From Caldifarciminota bacterium (GTDB taxonomy: Bacteria; WOR-3; Hydrothermia; WGAB01): 9,213 nt of DNA. The translations under genes and the position numbers were made by a program. The DNA lies in the NCBI GenBank assembly GCA_015489295.1, contig WGAB01000093.1:1-9213 (forward strand), in the 5' to 3' direction. The first letter of the stretch is position 1, and every line of letters starts with the position of its first letter. Shown one piece after another: positions 1 to 5,738 of this stretch. The notes under the pieces were generated by a model. That model ran no database searches, was not told where the DNA came from, and saw only the letters and a program-made list of their open reading frames with translations.

Positions 1-2
1 TC

Positions 3-170
3 CGGAACCTGGAGGGTCAACCGGCCGATCGGGTGGTGCAGGTCCTCCTGAGCCTGCCGGCCCGCGAACTCCTGGTGGTCACCATGGGCAACATCGTGGG
101 CCTGGGCCGGGAGATCGTACAAGGACTCCAACAGGTGGGTTCTCCCGATTTTTCGGAACCAAATCTATAA
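3..170 (+). CDS. C-terminal end of a gene, possibly PgsB/CapB-type poly-gamma-glutamate synthase (5' partial)
   Basis: An open frame enters from the left edge and ends at TAA 168-170, giving about 55 residues. The recognisable stretch is ELLVVTMGNIVGLGREIV: a buried beta strand, then a Gly-rich turn and a helix. That pattern resembles the C-terminal end of PgsB/CapB ligases, Mur-ligase-like ATP-dependent enzymes that polymerise glutamate at the membrane, but the catalytic domain lies outside the window, so this is a guess from a short tail. Codon use is GC-rich up to about position 140. The last ten or so codons (SPDFSEPNL) are AT-richer, so the original C-terminus may have been replaced when the neighbouring restriction-modification block arrived. 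The gene converges on the endonuclease gene, with 28 nt between the two stop codons. No pgsC-like gene follows. Confidence 0.5.
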   Translation, partial: RNLEGQPADRVVQVLLSLPARELLVVTMGNIVGLGREIVQGLQQVGSPDFSEPNL

Positions 171-195
171 AGAAAAGAAGGGTTATTTTCTATAG
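165..195. terminator. Imperfect AT-rich hairpin between convergent genes
   Basis: CTAT (165-168) and AGAAAA (171-176) pair with TTTTCT (186-191) and ATAG (192-195), leaving a 2-nt bulge and a 9-nt loop. It sits between the stop of the plus-strand partial gene and the stop of the minus-strand endonuclease gene, where a bidirectional terminator would be expected. The stem is AT-rich and weak and there is no clear long U-tract, so the role is inferred mainly from position. Confidence 0.3.
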
Positions 196-198
196 TAG

Positions 199-1083
199 CT
201 ACGCCAAAATCCTGTTTATGAGCCCTATCATTTTGTAATTGAGGACCCAATCTAATTTCTTCATGCTTAGTAATAGCGGTTGTTCCATTTTCCGCCATGC
301 AGGCCCATCAGTTATCCACACAAATTCAACACCATGTTCTTTTGCAACCCGATGCATTTCAATGTAGCTTTCCGCTATAGAGACCGGTTTACTTCCCGTC
401 GTGTTGTAGAAGTTGCACTCTCCTATCAAAACGGGCTTTTCATCTTTATAGACCACTATATCATGGGTTTTTCCTTTGCTTTTCCCTGACGCAATCTTTG
501 GATACAGAGAAAAATTCGAATCGTTGTTCACAACTCTATAGGGTTTTCTAATAAGTTTCTTGACTTTATTTAGACACATGTTTTCAAAGATGCTTCCGCT
601 CCTGTTTTTCCTTGCGTTTGAATCCAGCCCAACCTCTACGCCTAACAGATAATCATAGAGGTCGTTTATCTCTCCGAATAACCCGATAATTCCAGTCTTA
701 ACGCAAAAACTAACTATCTGTGGAATTGTCCTCTTATTGACTCTGTAAGACTTAAATTCAAAGCTTAGGAAACTTTCTACTTCTGGATCAAATATATCAA
801 TTCTTCCATTTCTGGCCCGTTCCGCAATAAGAAGAGGGAGTACCTCCACCACCTTGGGATACTTTTCTAGTAAAGAAGAAAGGCGATCAACTCTATCAGA
901 GACCCCAGACCTACTAAGGGAGTTTAATAATGATATTTCTTCTAAATAACTGCGAACGGCTACTCTAACTTTGTTCCAGTCTACAAAATATTCGTAGGTT
1001 TTGTTGGAACACAGTAATGTATTGAGGAAATATTCCTTATAATCCTTAAAACTCTTAAAACCAAGCTCCTTGAATTTCACCAT
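199..1083 (-). CDS. Type II restriction endonuclease, DpnII/MboI-like family
   Basis: This 294-residue protein is a predicted type II endonuclease that cuts unmethylated DNA and is countered by the adjacent methyltransferase. The family hallmark is GLDSNARKNRSG at residues 152-163, seen in DpnII-type enzymes (Pfam DpnII), followed by E167. The PD-(D/E)XK-like core appears as D208 in THDIVVYKDEKPVLIGECNFY, then E222-C-N224, so the usual ExK lysine position is Asn, as I recall for this family. WITDGPAW (256-263) and the C-terminal helices complete the conserved block; residues 1-140 are less recognisable. The length is typical. The ATG at 1083-1081 follows the methyltransferase stop by 1 nt, with a purine-rich GGTGGTGA just upstream, suggesting translational coupling, which would let the methylase be made first. 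Recognition sequence is unknown; GATC is known for several relatives but is not shown here. Confidence 0.85.
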   Translation of the reverse strand: MVKFKELGFKSFKDYKEYFLNTLLCSNKTYEYFVDWNKVRVAVRSYLEEISLLNSLSRSGVSDRVDRLSSLLEKYPKVVEVLPLLIAERARNGRIDIFDPEVESFLSFEFKSYRVNKRTIPQIVSFCVKTGIIGLFGEINDLYDYLLGVEVGLDSNARKNRSGSIFENMCLNKVKKLIRKPYRVVNNDSNFSLYPKIASGKSKGKTHDIVVYKDEKPVLIGECNFYNTTGSKPVSIAESYIEMHRVAKEHGVEFVWITDGPAWRKMEQPLLLSMKKLDWVLNYKMIGLINRILA

Positions 1084-1084
1084 G

Positions 1085-2020
1085 TCACCACCACTTCACG
1101 CTGAACTTGTATTTTTTGTACTCCTTTTCTGATACAGGCTTTCTAAAAACAAAAATATGCTCATGAGCAATGAGGAAGAAATCGTACTGTCTGGCACGCC
1201 ACCGCTCTCTCGTAGTCTTCATATTCCATTGAAGCTTGATGATATCTTCTTTCAAAATAAACCCAACTTCCAAAAAAGATTGCATAACCCTGAAGGAGAT
1301 TGGCACGTAGTGCTTATGCTTTCTGGTATCTCCAATTAAAATGGCACATACTTTGCCAGGCTTGAGAACTCTGAAAGATTCCTCGGCAACTTTCTTCATT
1401 TCTTTTACGTATTCTTCAAATGGAAGTTGTGAGAGATCATCAGAGATTTTCTTGTTTTTTGTATAGGAAATTATACTTGCGTAGGGAGGGTGTGTTGCGA
1501 CGAGATCAATTGATTCGTCTTGAATTTCATCTAAATTTCTCGCATCTCCCCAATAGGTTTTTATTGTAGGTTCTTCATATTCCGAAAAGAGGGGGTTATA
1601 GTTAAAATTCAATCTGTCGCGTGCCACCATCACTGCATCGAGGTTAATGTCCACGCCAATTGCATTTCTCTCCAGCAACTTTGCTTCTACCAAGGTTGTT
1701 CCACTACCCATCATCTGATCCAAGACCCAATCGCCCTTTTGAGTGTATTTCAAAATAAGGTTTCTCGGGATGTATGGGGACCAGTTTCCTCTATAATTCC
1801 CCTTGTGGGTGGCCCAGTTCCCACGATCCGGGAAACTCCATACAGTTGTCCTTTCTGGGGTGTAGTTGTCGGGTGGTCCATATGTACGGACTTTCCAGTT
1901 TTTTTGAAGCTTAATTTTAACATCTTCAATAGTAACACTGTTGTGGTTTTCTATAAAGGACAGGTAATCTTCGTGTGTTACTTCCTTCATCGGCCTGTAT
2001 ATCGAATCTCTGCTCACCAT
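1085..2020 (-). CDS. DNA adenine-N6 / cytosine-N4 methyltransferase
   Basis: This 311-residue protein transfers a methyl group from S-adenosylmethionine to DNA, and so protects the host from the neighbouring endonuclease. Visible motifs in order are a motif-X-like stretch (RGNWSPYIPRNLI, 77-89), the SAM-binding motif I VLDQMMGSGTT (99-109; Gln replaces the more common Pro), the acidic IGVDIN (121-126), the catalytic motif IV THPPY (176-180), and a C-terminal FFLIAHEHIFVFRKP (281-295) typical of the N6_N4_Mtase superfamily. Motif I precedes motif IV, the reverse of the standard beta-class order. Whether it makes N6-methyladenine or N4-methylcytosine cannot be told from THPPY. The ATG at 2020-2018 overlaps the end of the upstream gene by 7 nt and has an AGGGAG ribosome site (complement of 2031-2036). 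Confidence 0.9.
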   Translation of the reverse strand: MVSRDSIYRPMKEVTHEDYLSFIENHNSVTIEDVKIKLQKNWKVRTYGPPDNYTPERTTVWSFPDRGNWATHKGNYRGNWSPYIPRNLILKYTQKGDWVLDQMMGSGTTLVEAKLLERNAIGVDINLDAVMVARDRLNFNYNPLFSEYEEPTIKTYWGDARNLDEIQDESIDLVATHPPYASIISYTKNKKISDDLSQLPFEEYVKEMKKVAEESFRVLKPGKVCAILIGDTRKHKHYVPISFRVMQSFLEVGFILKEDIIKLQWNMKTTRERWRARQYDFFLIAHEHIFVFRKPVSEKEYKKYKFSVKWW

Positions 2021-2601
2021 ATTTTCAACACTCCCTGTAGTTCCTCAGGTTTGTATAGACCGCTACTCACAAGTACATACCCGGCAAACGCCATTTTTCT
2101 TCCGAGAAATTCTGGGGGAGGATATCTTATATCTTCCAGCGCAGCCATCCATTTTAGGTAACTAAGTATCAATAACACTGGGTAACCACTTAAGTAGATC
2201 TTCTGACACTCACGGTCACATGCTTCTATGGGATCTTTAAAGTCAATGATTACTTTTTTTATGGCATCAAATAAACGGATCCTATCTGTTTGTTCTAATT
2301 TATGAAATGCCTTAAGAGTTTCTAAATGTTTGGGCATCCAATAGTTTTCCCTCGATTCAAAAACCCAAATAGTAAAATCACTCTGATGGGGACAGTGAGG
2401 GAGCTTCCCTCGCACCTTTTTCCCATCAGGCTTTTTAACAACAACTTTGTAATTATCATTGACCTGGATCTCTTCCACTATATACGTCCCGAAGGGCTGG
2501 GAGCAAAACTGAGTGCTTATCCTGGGAGAGTTGGGGATGGATATCCGGGCCGCATTGTTGAGATCCGGGGGCTTCAGGTCATCTGGTCGTGTACCAAACA
2601 T
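2014..2601 (-). CDS. Unrecognised first gene of the restriction-modification operon
   Basis: This 195-residue protein belongs to no family I can name. Residues 1-35 are Pro/Ser/Asn-rich and probably flexible. Residues 38-68 read as a beta-rich patch (GTYIVEEIQVNDNYKVVVKKPDGKKVRGKL). A Cys/His/aromatic segment follows (LPHCPHQSDFTIWVFESREN), and the second half is mainly helical. The end holds a conserved-looking block, ALEDIRYPPPEFLGRKMAFAGYVLV (154-178, shown here only by its key residues D157, Y160, PPP 161-163, GRKMAF 167-172). No helix-turn-helix of a controller protein, no nuclease motif and no signal peptide is visible. It overlaps the methyltransferase start by 7 nt and is first in the operon, so a function tied to the system (specificity, accessory or regulatory subunit) is inferred from context only. 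Confidence 0.75.
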   Translation of the reverse strand: MFGTRPDDLKPPDLNNAARISIPNSPRISTQFCSQPFGTYIVEEIQVNDNYKVVVKKPDGKKVRGKLPHCPHQSDFTIWVFESRENYWMPKHLETLKAFHKLEQTDRIRLFDAIKKVIIDFKDPIEACDRECQKIYLSGYPVLLILSYLKWMAALEDIRYPPPEFLGRKMAFAGYVLVSSGLYKPEELQGVLKIW

Positions 2602-2610
2602 TTTTCACTA

Positions 2611-2618
2611 TCTCCTTT
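2611..2618 (-). promoter_or_regulatory. Strong ribosome binding site of the restriction-modification operon
   Basis: On the minus strand the sequence AAAGGAGA lies 9 nt before the ATG at 2601-2599. It is a near-perfect Shine-Dalgarno match and fixes the start of the first operon gene. A TATAAG box a few bases upstream (complement of 2625-2630) could be a -10 element, but no matching -35 is visible at the right spacing. Confidence 0.65.
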
Positions 2619-2976
2619 CCTCAACTTATAGACACCCTACCAGTTTTGGGATTTCTGTTGTGCCTGAAAGATTCTCATCTCCAGTTATCCTTGCGAGTGT
2701 TGGCCCAGAAAGCCACACGAACAGGCCCTAAAATTCACTGCTATCAGCTCGGAATAATCCTTCATGCATATCCGCTACTTCTGCCGTGCCTTAATTACAC
2801 AGTGGGAACCCTTTGAAAGCAAGGGGGTGGAGAGACTGTTTCCCACGCAAGAGCGGGTAGGTTTGAAAGGATCCTGAGCCCCAAGGGAAAGAGGCAGAAA
2901 TTACTGGTTTAGGTATGGTGGCGTGAACCTGATGATGTTCCAGGCAGACCGGTTCTCCACCCGTAAAATTTCCCCG
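2619..2976. other. Non-coding divergent spacer, island right edge
   Basis: About 360 nt separate the divergent restriction-modification operon and the propeller gene. I find no convincing gene or RNA here. Composition shifts gradually from AT-rich to GC-rich. Weak structure is present: GTGGGAA at 2802-2808 and TTCCCAC at 2840-2846 form a 7-bp inverted repeat with a 31-nt loop. Promoters for both directions must lie here. Only weak matches are visible (TATAAG near 2625-2630 on the minus strand; TAAAAT at 2964-2969 on the plus strand). Confidence 0.5.
2964..2969 (+). promoter_or_regulatory. Candidate -10 element for the propeller/rtcA operon
   Basis: TAAAAT matches the sigma-70 -10 consensus at 5 of 6 positions. 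It lies 21 nt before the chosen ATG, which would leave a very short leader starting about at the ribosome site. No good -35 hexamer is present at 16-18 nt spacing, so this is a weak call. Confidence 0.22.
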
Positions 2977-2982
2977 AGGAGG
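2977..2982 (+). promoter_or_regulatory. Ribosome binding site that decides the start at 2991
   Basis: AGGAGG, extending to AGGAGGTGA (2977-2985), is a full Shine-Dalgarno match 8 nt before ATG 2991. An in-frame GTG at 2982-2984 overlaps this site and is therefore unlikely to be the start. The same GGTGA-plus-5-nt geometry recurs at the gene starting near 6566. Confidence 0.75.
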
Positions 2983-2990
2983 TGAGTGTC

Positions 2991-3749
2991 ATGAGCCTGG
3001 CAGGCTTTCTGCTGCTGTGGGCCTTTGTGCATCCGGAAAGCGCCCTGGTGCTGGATAACCAGGTGCTGATCTCGGATATCGGGGCCTTTCAGAAGGCCGA
3101 CGGCGTGATCTGGCGGTGGCAGGAGGAAAAGGAACCCCGGGTGTTCGCCCGTGGGCTTCGGGATCCCAAGGGCATGGCAGCCCTCCGCGACGGCGTGGTG
3201 GTGGCCGATGTGGACCGGCTGCAATGGGTGTCACTCCAGGAGGGCACCGTCCGCCTGTTCGCCGGACCCCGGGCCTTTCCCGAGCCGCCCCAATTTCTCA
3301 ACGATGTGGCCGCCACGTCGGACGGCCGCGTGTATGTGTCGGATACCCAGGCCGGCCGCGTGTACGAACTGGATGCCGAAGGCAAGGTGCTGCGCTGGAT
3401 CTCCGTGCCCCATCCCAACGGCCTCTGGGTGGAGGGCGACACCCTCTATGTGATCACCTTCACCACCCCGGCCCGGCTGTATCGCTCGGTGGAGATGCGG
3501 GATCCTCAACTGCTCCATGAATTCCGGTTCGTGGCCGGCGGCGACGGCCTGGGCCGCTGCAAAAACGGCGACTTCGTGGTGAGCGGATACCGGTCCGGCA
3601 CCATCGTGCTCTGGGCCCCGGAGCGCGACGAACGGGTGATCGCCGAAGACCTTCGGACCCCTGCCGACCTGGGGGTGGATACCCTGCACCGGCGCCTGAT
3701 CGTGCCTTTGCTGGAAGCCGGAAAGGTCATCACCCGCACGCTGCCGTAG
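2991..3749 (+). CDS. Exported SMP-30/NHL-like beta-propeller protein
   Basis: This protein has 252 residues when started at ATG 2991, which has a perfect ribosome site; the in-frame GTG 2982 lies inside that site. The N-terminus SLAGFLLLWAFVHPESA is hydrophobic with a small-residue end, suggesting a signal peptide, although it lacks the usual basic residues. The rest is a repeated propeller pattern of 'D-G-x-V-x-V/A-D' and 'G-x-V/L-x-x-x' strands: DGVVVADVDRLQWV, FLNDVAATSDGRVYVSDTQAGRVYELD, HPNGLWVEGDTLYVI, and near the end TPADLGVDTLHRRLIVPLLEAGKVIT. The asparagine and aspartate residues in NDVAAT, HPNGL and TPADLG match typical metal or substrate positions of SMP-30/gluconolactonase-like folds. 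The substrate is unknown and an enzymatic role is not certain. rtcA follows after 1 nt, so the two are probably co-transcribed. Confidence 0.75.
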   Translation: MSLAGFLLLWAFVHPESALVLDNQVLISDIGAFQKADGVIWRWQEEKEPRVFARGLRDPKGMAALRDGVVVADVDRLQWVSLQEGTVRLFAGPRAFPEPPQFLNDVAATSDGRVYVSDTQAGRVYELDAEGKVLRWISVPHPNGLWVEGDTLYVITFTTPARLYRSVEMRDPQLLHEFRFVAGGDGLGRCKNGDFVVSGYRSGTIVLWAPERDERVIAEDLRTPADLGVDTLHRRLIVPLLEAGKVITRTLP

Positions 3750-3750
3750 C

Positions 3751-4827
3751 GTGGCGGAACTCCTGCTGCTAGACGGCGCGTACGGCGAGGGCGGCGGCCA
3801 GATTGTCCGCTTCGCCCTGGTGTTCAGCCTGATCACCGGCAAACCCTTTCGGGTAGTCCGGATCCGGCAGGGCCGCCGCCAGCCCGGCCTCAAAACCCAG
3901 CACCTGTTCATCGTCAAAACCCTGCTCTGGCTTGCGCCGGGCAGCCGCACCGAGCCCGAAGACCTGCGGGTGGGGCTCACCGAACTCACCTTTTACCCGG
4001 CCGAACCCCGCGGGGGCACGCGCTCCGTGGATTTCAAAACCGCCGGGTCCATCCCCCTGTTTCTCCAGACCCTTTTGCCCGCCTGCGTGCTGGCCCGCGA
4101 GGGGTGCCGGCTGCGCCTGGTGGGCGGCACGGATGTGCCCTTTTCCATGACCTGGGACTACTGGCACCAGGTGATCCTGCCCTACAGCCGCCCGCTGGCC
4201 GAACACCTGGAGGCCACCGCGGAAACCCGCGGCTACTACCCCGCCGGCGGCGGTGTGGTGCGGCTCCAGGTACGGCCCCTCCGGCCCGGCGAGCCCCTGG
4301 CCCGCCGCCTGGAGAGTTTGCAGCGCCTGGATCCCTTGAACCTGGAGCCCGTGGATTTCCGGCGGTTTCCCCAGGTTCTCTGGATCCAGGGGAGCCGCAG
4401 CCTGGAGGGCCGCCGTGTGCGCCAGCGCATCCTGCAGGGCGCGCTGCCGGAACTGGAAGCCCTGGGGCTTCATCCCGAACTCCGCGGCCGGTCCTGGCCC
4501 ACCCGCTCGCCCGGCTGTTCCGCCACCCTGGTCCTGGGCCCGGCTGAACGGCCCGTGGGCGTGGACCAGTTGTGCCAGCGGGGCGTGCCCGCCGAGGAAA
4601 TCGGCCGGCGCCTGGCCCGGAAAGCCGCCCGGTTCCTGGATTCCGGCGACGCCGTGGACCCCCATCTCCAGGACAACCTGGTGTGGATCCTGGCCCTTCG
4701 GGGCGGCCGGGTGGCTGTGCAGCATCTCACCTCCCACACCCAAACCGCCCTCTGGGTGGCCGAGCGTTTCCTGGGCATCCGGTACCGCCACGAAAACGGC
4801 TGGTTGGAGGTTTCACCGCAGGCATAA
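3751..4827 (+). CDS. rtcA: RNA 3'-terminal phosphate cyclase
   Basis: RtcA uses ATP to convert an RNA 3'-phosphate into a 2',3'-cyclic phosphate through a covalent enzyme-AMP on histidine; it is a cytoplasmic RNA repair or processing enzyme. The protein has 358 residues, slightly longer than the roughly 340 usual. Diagnostic blocks are DGAYGEGGGQIVR (8-20), RQGRRQPGLKTQHL, the TAGSIPLFLQTLLP segment, VGGTDVPFS, YYPAGGGVV, and the C-terminal HLTSHTQTALWVAERFL. His329 in SHTQT aligns with the adenylated histidine (His309 in E. coli RtcA), so the enzyme looks active. The start is GTG 3751, 1 nt after the propeller gene stop; there is no strong ribosome site of its own, consistent with translational coupling. 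No rtcB or rtcR is in the window, unlike the E. coli operon. Confidence 0.95.
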   Translation: MAELLLLDGAYGEGGGQIVRFALVFSLITGKPFRVVRIRQGRRQPGLKTQHLFIVKTLLWLAPGSRTEPEDLRVGLTELTFYPAEPRGGTRSVDFKTAGSIPLFLQTLLPACVLAREGCRLRLVGGTDVPFSMTWDYWHQVILPYSRPLAEHLEATAETRGYYPAGGGVVRLQVRPLRPGEPLARRLESLQRLDPLNLEPVDFRRFPQVLWIQGSRSLEGRRVRQRILQGALPELEALGLHPELRGRSWPTRSPGCSATLVLGPAERPVGVDQLCQRGVPAEEIGRRLARKAARFLDSGDAVDPHLQDNLVWILALRGGRVAVQHLTSHTQTALWVAERFLGIRYRHENGWLEVSPQA

Positions 4828-4879
4828 CGCCTCCGGGCACCCGATCTGCCGCCGTGAGAACCGGCCCCGAAGCCCTGAC

Positions 4880-4897
4880 CCCAGGGCTGCCCCTGGG
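4880..4897 (+). terminator. Hairpin downstream of rtcA
   Basis: CCCAGGG (4880-4886) and CCCTGGG (4891-4897) form a perfect 7-bp GC stem with a 4-nt CTGC loop, 53 nt after the rtcA stop. It is followed by ATTCCTC rather than a T-run, so it is at best an atypical terminator or a processing barrier. Confidence 0.3.
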
Positions 4898-5103
4898 ATT
4901 CCTCGAGGCCCTACGACGTGTCCCTGGAGGGGACAACCTCAACCCTGACCGCCAGGGATAGCCTACTGGAATTCCCGGGAGAGGCTCCTTCCACGGGGGT
5001 GGCCTGCTACAGGGCTGCCCTCGGGCGGAGAAGTCTGCCGACGCCTCGAGGACATCCGCCGTGCAACGGCCCCCTGCCTGTGCCCGGCACGAGCCGGACC
5101 TTT

Positions 5104-5164
5104 ATCGCGGCTGAAGCCGCTCCTACCGGGACCAGATTTTTGTAGGAGCCGCTTCAGCGGCGAT
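5104..5164. repeat. REP pair 1 (family A, inverted)
   Basis: Left unit 5104-5126 and right unit 5142-5164 are 23-nt elements in inverted orientation, separated by 15 nt. Each unit is a hairpin with a 6-bp stem and 2-nt loop (GCGGCTgaAGCCGC on the left, GCCGCTtcAGCGGC on the right) joined to a CTCCTAC or GTAGGAG tail. The tails face inwards and can pair with each other. The 5' GTAG before a small palindrome is the layout of REP elements mobilised by RAYT transposases. Confidence 0.85.
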
Positions 5165-5173
5165 GGCCGACTC

Positions 5174-5200
5174 TTGGAGTGCGGTGCCTCGGCACCGCTT
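5174..5200. repeat. REP unit, family B, left copy
   Basis: TTGGAGT (5174-5180) is followed by a perfect 8-bp hairpin, GCGGTGCC-tc-GGCACCGC (5181-5198). It is a different family from the GTAGGAG repeats. Its partner at 5280-5306 lies in inverted orientation with the GGAGT tails pointing outwards. Confidence 0.75.
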
Positions 5201-5279
5201 TGAAAACCGGTGGTTCCCCGTTCACAAAGGGCACGGCTCCCGCCTAAACCGCACTGCAAAGCTCCACGCCGGAATTCCA

Positions 5280-5306
5280 GAGCGGCACCCAGGTGCCGCA
5301 CTCCAA
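5280..5306. repeat. REP unit, family B, right copy (inverted)
   Basis: An 8-bp hairpin, GCGGCACC-ca-GGTGCCGC (5282-5299), is followed by ACTCCAA (5300-5306), the reverse complement of the tail of the left copy. Relative to the left copy the stem differs by TG/CA swaps compensated on the other strand, so the pairing is preserved. Confidence 0.75.
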
Positions 5307-5325
5307 AATGCCCGCCCCTCAATCC

Positions 5326-5340
5326 CCTCCCAAAGGGAGG
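5326..5340. repeat. Short CCTCCC/GGGAGG hairpin
   Basis: CCTCCC (5326-5331), AAA, GGGAGG (5335-5340) make a perfect 6-bp stem with a 3-nt loop. It may be a relic of a third repeat family, or chance in GC-rich DNA; only one copy is present in the window. Confidence 0.4.
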
Positions 5341-5381
5341 AGACGATCTGGCGCCTGGCCCGCCGGGGACGAATCGGCTTC

Positions 5382-5444
5382 TCGCGGCTGAAGCCGCTCC
5401 TACGGAGGACAAAATCTGTTTGTAGGAGCCGCTTCAGCGGCGAT
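5382..5444. repeat. REP pair 2 (family A, inverted)
   Basis: Left unit 5382-5403 and right unit 5422-5444 repeat the design of pair 1, separated by 18 nt. Both hairpin loops are of the GA/TC type, identical to pair 1, and the spacer resembles that of pair 1 (a GGAC segment, then an A/T-rich run ending in TTT), suggesting the two pairs are copies of one larger element. Confidence 0.85.
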
Positions 5445-5487
5445 TTTCCGGGACGCTCAGGATCTGCAGAGGACCTCGAGCTGCGGG

Positions 5488-5552
5488 ATCGCGGCTAAAG
5501 CCGCTCCTACGATAACCTGCGTGTAGGCTGTAGGAGCCGCTTTAGCGGCGAT
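5488..5552. repeat. REP pair 3 (family A, inverted, TAA/TTA loop variant)
   Basis: Left unit 5488-5510 and right unit 5530-5552 are separated by 19 nt. The stems are the same as in pairs 1 and 2, but the hairpin centres read GCTAAAGC and GCTTTAGC instead of GCTGAAGC and GCTTCAGC. Both units of this pair carry the matching variant. Confidence 0.85.
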
Positions 5553-5608
5553 CTCCTTGGCGGTGATTTCCTTGAACGTCCGGGATCCAGGGGGCATCGT
5601 GCTGCAGA

Positions 5609-5631
5609 ATCGCGGCTAAAGCCGCTCCTAC
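5609..5631. repeat. Solo REP unit 4 (family A, left type, TAA variant)
   Basis: This unit is identical to the left unit of pair 3 but has no right-type partner downstream. The sequence after it leads into the promoter region of the M23 gene. Confidence 0.85.
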
Positions 5632-5696
5632 AGCCTTGAGGGAAAGATCCTCAGGGAGGTTGCCGGATCAGTGCCAAGGTGCCGTGCCCCAAAGAG

Positions 5697-5725
5697 TTGC
5701 ATGTGCTGGGAGGACGCAGAATAAT
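5697..5725 (+). promoter_or_regulatory. Candidate sigma-70 promoter of the M23/Omp85-fusion operon
   Basis: TTGCAT (5697-5702) and AATAAT (5720-5725) are spaced by exactly 17 nt; the -10 matches 5 of 6 consensus bases and the -35 matches the TTG. Initiation about 5731-5733 would place AGGAGG (5739-5744) and the ATC at 5752 on a compact leader. It would also place the ATG at 5724 inside the -10 box, arguing against that ATG as start. Confidence 0.4.
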
Positions 5726-5738
5726 GAGGAACCGCAAG

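Larger units (their letters stand above)
150..2640. other. AT-rich restriction-modification island
   Basis: From about 150 to about 2640 the DNA is visibly AT-rich with A/T-ending codons, while both flanks are GC-rich. The block holds exactly three minus-strand genes, opposite to all other genes in the window. This is the usual signature of a horizontally acquired defence cassette. No integrase, transposase or tRNA gene is visible at either edge, so the route of entry is unknown. The right boundary is fuzzy: 2640-2950 has intermediate composition and may be mixed island and host spacer. An 8-bp direct repeat, GGTTCTCC, occurs at 138-145 and 2951-2958, but could be chance. Confidence 0.6.
4828..5696. 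other. Long intergenic region rich in REP-like repeats, no gene
   Basis: About 870 nt between rtcA and the M23 promoter contain no frame with credible codon use or homology; apparent frames are translations of repeats. From 4828 to 5103 I see only one short hairpin (4880-4897). From 5104 to 5631 the region is packed with seven copies of one hairpin repeat and two of another, annotated separately. Repeat build-up of this kind is typical of an intergenic region colonised by REP elements. No RAYT transposase gene is in the window. Confidence 0.7.

Noticed and set aside
199..1083. Assigning GATC as the recognition site of the endonuclease
   Set aside because: Some DpnII-family members cut GATC, but the methylase type differs and GATC is common in the flanking host DNA, so the sequence gives no support.
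2685..2765. Short minus-strand frame of 26 codons upstream of the restriction-modification operon
   Set aside because: It has no ribosome site and no resemblance to a controller protein; treated as chance.
2982..2984. GTG 2982 as start of the propeller gene
   Set aside because: It overlaps the AGGAGG ribosome site, which is ideally spaced for ATG 2991.
3769..4791. Minus-strand open frame of 340 codons
   Set aside because: It lies antisense to rtcA, whose plus-strand motifs are unmistakable; its translation is Gly/Ala/Gln-rich noise.
4963..5412. Minus-strand open frame in the repeat region
   Set aside because: It reads through the REP hairpins, giving repeated Arg/Ser/Gly strings, with no ribosome site or homology.
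5104..5631. CRISPR array
   Set aside because: Units are inverted pairs with irregular spacing and internal palindromes, not direct repeats with uniform unique spacers; no cas genes.
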